Positions 7,046 through 11,094 of a stretch of DNA of 11,094 nt are shown in pieces. The DNA comes from CAZFHP01 sp964519365 (GTDB taxonomy: Bacteria > Babelota > Babeliae > Babelales > RVW-14). The stretch covers positions 1 through 11,094 of the forward strand of contig CAZFHP010000051.1 of the NCBI GenBank assembly GCA_964519365.1, written 5' to 3'. The stretch's first letter is position 1; every line of letters begins with the position of its first letter. The notes beneath the pieces were generated by a model. The model saw nothing but the letters and a program-made list of their open reading frames with translations, was not told the DNA's origin and made no database searches. The translations under genes and the position numbers were made by a program.

Positions 7046-8089
7046 ATGGCACTAGCAAAACAAACAAGTCTCTCTCAAAAATCCCACGAACATACGACAA
7101 CAAGTATCTTGCAAACAGTCAAAACTATTTTGTGCGAAGAAGCACATGCGCTTACTCATCTTGCACATAACATTCCAAACAATATTCAAACACTTATTTC
7201 TAAGATTATTAACACACAAGGCAAAATTGTTTTTTCCGGCAATGGCAAATCAGGAATCATTGCACGCAAACTTGTTGCAACGTTTTCAAGCTTAGGCATC
7301 CCGTCGTTTTTCTTACACCCAAGCGACGCACTTCATGGCGACTTAGGTATGATCCAAAAAACCGATCTGTTTATTTGCCTTTCTAAAAGTGGTAATGGCA
7401 AAGAGTTTGAACATATTTTTTCGTTTCTGAAAACACAAAAAAATACAAGTGTTTTACTCTGCTGCGACAAGGGGACTTTATACAACAAAGCAGACCTTGC
7501 ACTATTACTCACGTTAAAAAAAGAAGCATGCCCACTTAATTTAGCCCCAACAAGTAGTTCAACGCTTATGATGGCATTTGGAGACGCCCTTGCAATAGCT
7601 ATTAACGAACAAAAAGGTTTTACACAAAACGACTTCGCTCGGTTTCACCCAGCAGGAACGCTCGGGAAAAAATTACTCATGACGGTCAACGATCTTATGT
7701 ACAAAGAAAGCGATCTGCCTTTTTTATATCCCGAATCAGCATTTGCTAATATACTCGTTGCCATTACTGGTAAAAAACTTGGCGTAGGAATAGTCGTAAA
7801 TCATGACAAAAAACTCTTGGGCATTATAACAGACGGGGACTTACGACGAGCATGTAAGCTTGGCCCTGTTGTTTTTACCAAAACAGCCGCTGATATTATG
7901 ACGCCACAGCCTAAAACCATTCATGCCGGCATGCAAGCAAGCAAAGCGCTTGCGTACATGGAAACACATAAAATTACATCACTTGTTGTTACTGATATTC
8001 CTACAACCATTACGACAAAGCATAAAAATAAAACAAATATCGTTACTGGTCTTTTACATATTCACGATTTGATAAAAGCAGGGCTTTAA
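7046..8089 (+). CDS. kdsD: D-arabinose-5-phosphate isomerase (SIS domain plus two CBS domains)
   Basis: 347 residues. It interconverts ribulose 5-phosphate and arabinose 5-phosphate, the first step towards Kdo for lipopolysaccharide, in the cytoplasm. The SIS domain spans about 45-190 with GNGKSG (65-70), FFLHPSDALHGDLGM (88-102) and KEACPLNLAPTSSST (159-173). All four catalytic residues known from E. coli KdsD align: K68, E120, E160 and H201 (FHPAGTLGKKLL). The tandem CBS pair (about 215-275 and 282-345) carries TDGDLRRAC and ends HIHDLIKAGL, as in KdsD/GutQ. Before the final strand a short insert (KHKNKTN) is present. KdsD is preferred over GutQ because no sugar-alcohol genes are near. The gene starts 44 bp after rbfA with a weak AGG, and pilD follows after 7 bp. 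It implies LPS or at least Kdo synthesis. Confidence 0.95.
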   Translation: MALAKQTSLSQKSHEHTTTSILQTVKTILCEEAHALTHLAHNIPNNIQTLISKIINTQGKIVFSGNGKSGIIARKLVATFSSLGIPSFFLHPSDALHGDLGMIQKTDLFICLSKSGNGKEFEHIFSFLKTQKNTSVLLCCDKGTLYNKADLALLLTLKKEACPLNLAPTSSSTLMMAFGDALAIAINEQKGFTQNDFARFHPAGTLGKKLLMTVNDLMYKESDLPFLYPESAFANILVAITGKKLGVGIVVNHDKKLLGIITDGDLRRACKLGPVVFTKTAADIMTPQPKTIHAGMQASKALAYMETHKITSLVVTDIPTTITTKHKNKTNIVTGLLHIHDLIKAGL

Positions 8090-8096
8090 AAATATT

Positions 8097-8936
8097 ATGG
8101 AACTATTTCTTGTCGTTTTATTTATTATCGCATGTGCATTATGCTGGGGATCGTTTTTAAACGTCGTTGCCTATCGAATCTCTTTCGACAAGCCACTTTT
8201 AACAAAGCGTTCTAAATGCCAATCATGTAGCCAAACTATCATCTGGTACGACAATATTCCTATTATTTCCTGGTTTACCCTTAAGGGCAAATGTCGTCAT
8301 TGTAAAAGCCCTATCTCTATGATTTACCCATTTGTTGAATTTCTAACAGCAGCTGTTATTGCTGGGCTATGCGTAAAGTTTTTTTTGCCAGCATACAGAG
8401 CCTTATCAATAGGAACTCTTTTTACGTTTACTAATACGCTTTCTACGCAGCATTATAATCTTTTATACTTTTTTGCGTATACTATTTTTTTCACAGCGCT
8501 TATTTTAGCAATAACAACTGATTTATTTGCTCTTGTTATTGCCCAAATTTTTACGCTTTGGCTCATCCCAATAGGGCTTGTATTTTCTTACTTAAATATC
8601 TTGCCTATTAATCTGTTTGAAAGCATAACCGGAGCATTACTTGGCTACGGTGTTCTCTGGCTCATAAACGTTATATTCAAAACAATCACCAAAAAAGAAG
8701 GCATCGGCATTGGAGACATGGAACTGCTGGCTATGATCGGCGCCTTTATTGGCCCCGTCGGCGTCTGGAGCTCTTTAATTTTAGGCACAACAGCAGGTCT
8801 GTTTATTGGTTCTGGATACCTGCTTATTACGCATAAAAACAAAAACACACGGATTCCATTCGCACCATTTTTAGCCGGCGGCGCAATCGCATTTGTTTTT
8901 TTCAAAAGCGCCCTTGTCATGTTTTTTCTCTATTAA
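8097..8936 (+). CDS. pilD: Type IV prepilin peptidase / N-methyltransferase (PilD/GspO family)
   Basis: 279 residues with about eight membrane segments. It cleaves the leader of type IV prepilins or type II secretion pseudopilins and methylates the new N-terminus, in the inner membrane. WGSFLNVVAYR (17-27) is the family N-terminal motif. A cytoplasmic zinc loop has CQSC (41-44) and CRHC (66-69). The two catalytic aspartates are D142 (ITTD) and D207 in GIGD (204-207), 65 residues apart as expected. The second Asp is followed by MELLAMIGAFIGPVG, also typical. Oddities: the usual Pro-Asp found 7-8 residues after the first catalytic Asp is Ala-Gln here, and a longer segment (about 93-125) separates the zinc loop from the next helix. 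It follows kdsD by 7 bp, so co-transcription is likely. No pilin gene lies nearby. There is no Shine-Dalgarno close to ATG 8097. Confidence 0.94.
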   Translation: MELFLVVLFIIACALCWGSFLNVVAYRISFDKPLLTKRSKCQSCSQTIIWYDNIPIISWFTLKGKCRHCKSPISMIYPFVEFLTAAVIAGLCVKFFLPAYRALSIGTLFTFTNTLSTQHYNLLYFFAYTIFFTALILAITTDLFALVIAQIFTLWLIPIGLVFSYLNILPINLFESITGALLGYGVLWLINVIFKTITKKEGIGIGDMELLAMIGAFIGPVGVWSSLILGTTAGLFIGSGYLLITHKNKNTRIPFAPFLAGGAIAFVFFKSALVMFFLY

Positions 8937-8973
8937 ATATTTCAACCTGAAATTTATATTTTACCCAGGGCCT

Positions 8974-9002
8974 TTGACGGGTTTCCCAAACTATAGTAAA
9001 AT
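8974..9002 (+). promoter_or_regulatory. Promoter of the first Cys-rich gene
   Basis: TTGACG (8974-8979) and TAAAAT (8997-9002) are 17 bases apart. Transcription would start near 9009, about 30 bases before ATG 9040. Between the pilD stop and this promoter only a weak 6-bp hairpin (8939-8953) is seen, so some read-through from pilD is possible. Confidence 0.6.
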
Positions 9003-9039
9003 AGTATATATTTAAGTTTTAATTTTGGAGGTTATACTT

Positions 9040-9453
9040 ATGAAAAGTCTCAAAAAAAGATTTTTATTTCTTTGTTTTGCTATTTTATCAGGTTGTGTAT
9101 TACATAGCACATGTTTCGGCATGCAAACGCCACCACCGCCACCACCAAAACCAACATCCAGTATCGAAAAATCAGCTCACAACAAACAGAAAACCTCTCA
9201 GGAAATACACATATGCCAAGAGTGTCTTAAAACAATCTTATCCTGTCCTGAAAAACATTCCAAAGCATTTAACTGTTGTATAAAAGAGTGCGCCAAAATA
9301 AGTTGTCTTTTGTGTCTTGGAGCATCATGCGGTTGCACATGCTTTTGTTACTTAAAATACCTCGGATTAAGCTGTTTATCTCTTGCCCAAACAACGAGCT
9401 ACTCTATTGTCACATGTTTCTTCTGCTGCTCTTCCTGTTGCCAATACGGATAA
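9040..9453 (+). CDS. Small exported cysteine-rich protein, possible lipoprotein
   Basis: 137 residues with 21 cysteines, 18 of them after residue 25, roughly one residue in six. The N-terminus is a signal peptide (KSLKKRFLFLCFAILSGC). LSGC (16-19) fits a lipobox, which would make C19 the lipidated residue; the alternative is signal peptidase I cleavage at CFG|MQ (27/28). A proline run (31-36) and a polar spacer (37-57) follow, then Cys clusters: CQEC (59-62), CC (79-80), SCGCTCFC (96-103) and the tail CFFCCSSCC (126-134). The Cys-rich half is also hydrophobic. No known family is recognised. ATG 9040 is chosen because GGAGG (9027-9031) sits eight bases upstream; a longer frame from TTG 9025 would include it. 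It is likely functionally paired with the next Cys-rich gene. Disulfide cross-linking, lipid modification in a host, or metal binding are all possible. Confidence 0.85.
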   Translation: MKSLKKRFLFLCFAILSGCVLHSTCFGMQTPPPPPPKPTSSIEKSAHNKQKTSQEIHICQECLKTILSCPEKHSKAFNCCIKECAKISCLLCLGASCGCTCFCYLKYLGLSCLSLAQTTSYSIVTCFFCCSSCCQYG

Positions 9454-9460
9454 TTAATAA

Positions 9461-9490
9461 AACAATGCTATTCTTTTTAGCGTTTGTTTT
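9461..9490 (+). terminator. Weak terminator-like hairpin after the first Cys-rich gene
   Basis: AATGCTA (9464-9470) pairs with TAGCGTT (9478-9484), one pair being T-G, around a T-rich loop. TTGTTTTT follows. The stem is short and A+T-rich, so termination may be only partial. Confidence 0.35.
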
Positions 9491-9522
9491 TCGCAATAAT
9501 CTATGATAACGTACACACACTT

Positions 9523-9560
9523 TATCACATACTATCAAGCATTATCCATTATCAATTATC
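9523..9560 (+). repeat. Array of five TATC motifs upstream of the second Cys-rich gene
   Basis: TATC begins at 9523, 9533, 9543, 9550 and 9557, giving spacings of 10, 10, 7 and 7 bases. The array ends right before the AGGA ribosome binding site (9562-9565) of the next gene. The first three copies are one helical turn apart. It could be a protein-binding array, or merely A+T-rich simple sequence. No clear -35/-10 pair was found in this 119-bp gap. Confidence 0.3.
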
Positions 9561-9572
9561 TAGGAATACACC

Positions 9573-10229
9573 ATGAAAAATTACATGAAAACATTTTTGT
9601 TTTTTTGGTGCACTCTCGTATATCACCAAACGTGTTTAAGCATGCTTACACCAGGGCCACCAAGCCCTGAAGCACATGCTGCGAAAATTACAAAAAGACA
9701 AGGCAAGCGAACGACCAAAGCTACATGTTGCTCATGCATGCGTTTAAAAGATTGCTTTTGCGTCAAGCAGTGCTATAACTGCAAACAAACGTTACTCGCA
9801 TGGAATAAAAAATGTGACCAGTGCTGCGTAGCAACAGGACAGTGTATTAAAAACTGCCCAACGCGCATAATCGACTGTTGCTTGCTTACTAAAATTATCG
9901 CTTGTTTTGGCGTTAAGCGTCTGTTATGCACTTGTGCTCAAAGCTGTTACAATTGCTCTTGCCGTGTTATAAAAACAAGTTGCCAATGTTTGGGCCGAGG
10001 GCTGTGCGCTTGTACCAAGCACATAACGAAACACCCATATCTTTTGCTTGCGTCAAGCTGTATCATAGCAGGAGGATCGTTCTATTGCTTACAATGCATC
10101 GCAGGATTAGGACTCTGCCAAAAAATCGCTGTTAGTTCTGCTTGCGGAGTTTGTTGTCCCTTTTCGATAGCAATAGCAACACAAGCAATAAATCACGAGA
10201 CAAAACAAAATACACGGTCAAAATCGTAA
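9573..10229 (+). CDS. Larger exported cysteine-rich protein
   Basis: 218 residues with 33 cysteines, 31 of them after the predicted signal peptide. The N-terminus MKNYMKTFLFFWCTLVYHQT is hydrophobic, with likely cleavage at CLS|ML (23/24). A Pro-rich stretch (LTPGPPSPEA) and a basic spacer (38-51) follow. Cysteines then run through residues 52-147 in short spacings such as CCSC, CFC, CYNC (67-70 and again 125-128), CDQCC, CLC-like pairs and CAC. A hydrophobic region (156-205) with further Cys (CLQC, CGVCC) may be one or two membrane segments. The recurring CYNC suggests internal duplication. It resembles the preceding protein in layout (signal, proline stretch, Cys-rich domain) rather than by clear alignment. 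AGGA seven bases before ATG 9573 supports the start. The next gene begins 7 bp after the stop. No named family is recognised. Confidence 0.85.
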   Translation: MKNYMKTFLFFWCTLVYHQTCLSMLTPGPPSPEAHAAKITKRQGKRTTKATCCSCMRLKDCFCVKQCYNCKQTLLAWNKKCDQCCVATGQCIKNCPTRIIDCCLLTKIIACFGVKRLLCTCAQSCYNCSCRVIKTSCQCLGRGLCACTKHITKHPYLLLASSCIIAGGSFYCLQCIAGLGLCQKIAVSSACGVCCPFSIAIATQAINHETKQNTRSKS

Positions 10230-10236
10230 AAAAAAG

Positions 10237-10274
10237 ATGCACATGAAAAAAATAATTATTTTTCTCATGTGCAT
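10237..10274 (+). promoter_or_regulatory. Near-perfect 38-bp palindrome covering the start codon
   Basis: ATGCACATGA (10237-10246) is the reverse complement of TCATGTGCAT (10265-10274), and the centre 10248-10263 is itself a perfect 16-bp palindrome. Only one of the 19 opposed pairs (10247/10264) mismatches. In mRNA it would fold into a long stem that buries both candidate start codons (10237 and 10243). A second hairpin follows at once: ATTACAC (10287-10293) with AAG (10296-10298) against CTTGTGTAAT (10305-10314). It may regulate translation of this gene, or end the transcript of the upstream Cys-rich gene. Confidence 0.55.
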
Positions 10275-10911
10275 GTGCATGTGCCTATTACACACAAGTG
10301 TACTCTTGTGTAATCATACAAAAAAGCCAACAATACATAATCGTATTCGATTTTTTTTTCACCAGGCAATAAAATACAAACTTTGTCAGGCGATAGAAGC
10401 ACACGATATTCCCATGGTCACATGGCTCTGTAATAGTAATAGAGTTGGGGCTTTTGTGAACATAAAAGAAATTATTAATACGCCCGATGCTACAGACAAG
10501 TCAAACAAAAAAACACTTTTAGATAGCGCAATAGCAACAAAAAACGTCACAATTATCATGACGCTTGTCAAAGCTGGCGCCCGCTTAACAAAAGAAAAAA
10601 CACAAATAATTACGCGCATAATTCGTACGTCAAAGCGAACAATTCGAAAAAAAACAAAACATAAGCAAAAAGAAAACATTCGGTTTTTCACGCGCATAAA
10701 ACGCTTTTTTCATCAAGCGCTTTATAACAAACTCAAATGGGCAATCCAACAAAAAGATATGCGTATGATCTCTTGGTTGTGCGACAAAAAACGAGTTGGC
10801 TATTTTATGCGCATTGATACTAGAATGCCAGATCCTGAAAGCCCAAAGGAAAAAACGCTTCTTGATTACGCCCGAGACACAAACGACCCAGCTATTATCA
10901 AGATAATTTAG
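10237..10911 (+). CDS. Exported protein with a duplicated ankyrin-like module, second copy truncated
   Basis: 224 residues. The N-terminus MHMKKIIIFLMCMCMCLLHT is a signal-like hydrophobic segment; MCMCMC is encoded by a CATGTG triplet repeat (10266-10283). Two related modules follow. Copy 1 (about 36-118) reads RIRFFFHQAIKYKL ... MVTWLCNSNRVGAF ... KKTLLDSAIATKNVTIIMTLVKAGA. Copy 2 (about 153-224) reads RIKRFFHQALYNKL ... MISWLCDKKRVGYF ... EKTLLDYARDTNDPAIIKII. The LLDSAIATKNVTIIMTLVKAGA part has the shape of an ankyrin helix pair. Copy 2 stops about seven residues before the LVKAGA equivalent, so the C-terminus looks cut. A very basic linker (131-147) joins the copies. No Shine-Dalgarno is present and the start codon lies in a palindrome, so either ATG 10237 or ATG 10243 may be used. 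It is probably a host-directed or surface protein; function unknown. Confidence 0.75.
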   Translation: MHMKKIIIFLMCMCMCLLHTSVLLCNHTKKPTIHNRIRFFFHQAIKYKLCQAIEAHDIPMVTWLCNSNRVGAFVNIKEIINTPDATDKSNKKTLLDSAIATKNVTIIMTLVKAGARLTKEKTQIITRIIRTSKRTIRKKTKHKQKENIRFFTRIKRFFHQALYNKLKWAIQQKDMRMISWLCDKKRVGYFMRIDTRMPDPESPKEKTLLDYARDTNDPAIIKII

Positions 10912-10974
10912 CTCTGTTGACTTTTCGATAGAGAAACTCTGTTTCCAATTAGGTCATATAAAAATATATTCTTA

Positions 10975-11094
10975 AAATCCCAAAGGGATTGCCGGATAGT
11001 AGCCCATTGCAAGCCGTCTTCGGCGCAGCTGTGGGATTTAAAAAAAAGAAATAGCGTCCCGTAGGGCCGCTGCAAAAAATAGAGCGCTGCCCAC
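10975..11094. repeat. G+C-rich block with nested inverted repeats, probable dispersed repeat (partial)
   Basis: From about 10979 the base composition jumps: 60 of the 114 bases in 10981-11094 are G or C, against 16 of 60 in 10921-10980. AAATCCCA (10975-10982) and TGGGATTT (11032-11039) form 8-bp outer arms 49 bases apart. Inside are AATCCC/GGGATT (10976-10990) and GCCG-TCTT-CGGC (11013-11024). A further CCC-GTA-GGG follows near 11057-11066. No convincing gene is present. The minus strand is open from the window edge to TTA 10908-10910, but the peptide resembles no protein I know. It looks like the edge of an intergenic repeat or a structured RNA element continuing to the right. Confidence 0.45.

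Noticed and set aside
6964..7170. Plus-strand frame overlapping the end of rbfA and the start of kdsD
   Set aside because: Out of frame with both well-identified genes, and the peptide shows no domain.
7400..7405. Possible loss of a catalytic Glu in KdsD (SGN where SGE is usual)
   Set aside because: The residue replaced corresponds to E. coli E108; the catalytic E111 aligns with E120 here and is present.
8645..8920. 91-codon minus-strand open frame opposite pilD
   Set aside because: The plus strand here encodes the catalytic GIGD region of the prepilin peptidase; the minus frame has no support.
10266..10283. CATGTG triplicate considered as a repeat array or CRISPR-like unit
   Set aside because: Only three 6-bp copies without spacers, coding for MCMCMC in a signal peptide and part of the palindrome arm.
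10386..10697. 103-codon minus-strand open frame within the duplicated ankyrin-like gene
   Set aside because: It lies wholly opposite a gene with visible internal duplication; its hydrophobic Val/Phe-rich peptide is what the complement of Lys/Asn-rich codons gives.
10908..11093. Open minus-strand frame running in from the right edge
   Set aside because: It crosses the inverted-repeat block, changes composition half way, overlaps the stop of the ankyrin-like gene and resembles no protein I know. I treat it as a property of the repeat, but the sequence to the right would be needed to exclude a gene end.

Overview
The window is an A+T-rich stretch of a bacterial chromosome with a Gram-negative type envelope: it carries a Kdo-pathway arabinose-5-phosphate isomerase, a prepilin peptidase and an apparent outer-membrane beta-barrel ending in phenylalanine. 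Ordinary housekeeping genes (mnmG, rpsU, rbfA) sit beside exported ankyrin-repeat, Ser/Pro-rich and very cysteine-rich proteins. That mix is typical of an intracellular or host-associated bacterium. My best guess is Candidatus Dependentiae (TM6/Babeliae) or a similar protist-associated lineage. This is an inference from gene style, not a proven placement.

Layout. Positions 3-176 hold the probable 3' end of an unidentified plus-strand gene, meeting a strong hairpin (159-190). Two minus-strand genes follow: a small RRM RNA-binding protein (220-489) and mnmG (633-2522). From about 2650 on, everything is on the plus strand. First come a secreted/outer-membrane protein (2724-4157) behind a clear sigma-70-like promoter, then a large exported ankyrin protein with Ser/Pro-rich flanks (4382-6091) closed by a strong terminator. 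Next is a probable four-gene operon, rpsU-rbfA-kdsD-pilD (6305-8936), again with a recognisable promoter. Behind it lie two exported cysteine-rich proteins (9040-9453 and 9573-10229) and, 7 bp later, an exported protein with a duplicated ankyrin-like module (10237-10911). The last ~115 bp are abruptly G+C-rich and full of small inverted repeats, and look like part of a repeat element cut by the window edge.

How the genes fit together. rpsU and rbfA serve the small ribosomal subunit and mnmG modifies tRNA wobble uridines. kdsD feeds the Kdo/LPS pathway and pilD processes type IV pilin or type II secretion pseudopilins. The exported proteins form the accessory, probably host-facing, part. The points most worth a second look are: the small/large pair of secreted Cys-rich proteins, which recalls the chlamydial OmcA/OmcB disulfide-linked envelope; the PSAP and PPxY motifs in the ankyrin protein; a near-perfect 38-bp palindrome over the start codon of the last gene; and the truncated repeat unit of that gene next to the G+C-rich element.

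Three start sites differ from the longest open frame: the RRM gene (489), the ankyrin gene (4382) and the first Cys-rich gene (9040). In each, the Shine-Dalgarno sequence lies inside or over the longer frame's 5' end. No tRNA, rRNA, CRISPR array or transposase was seen.
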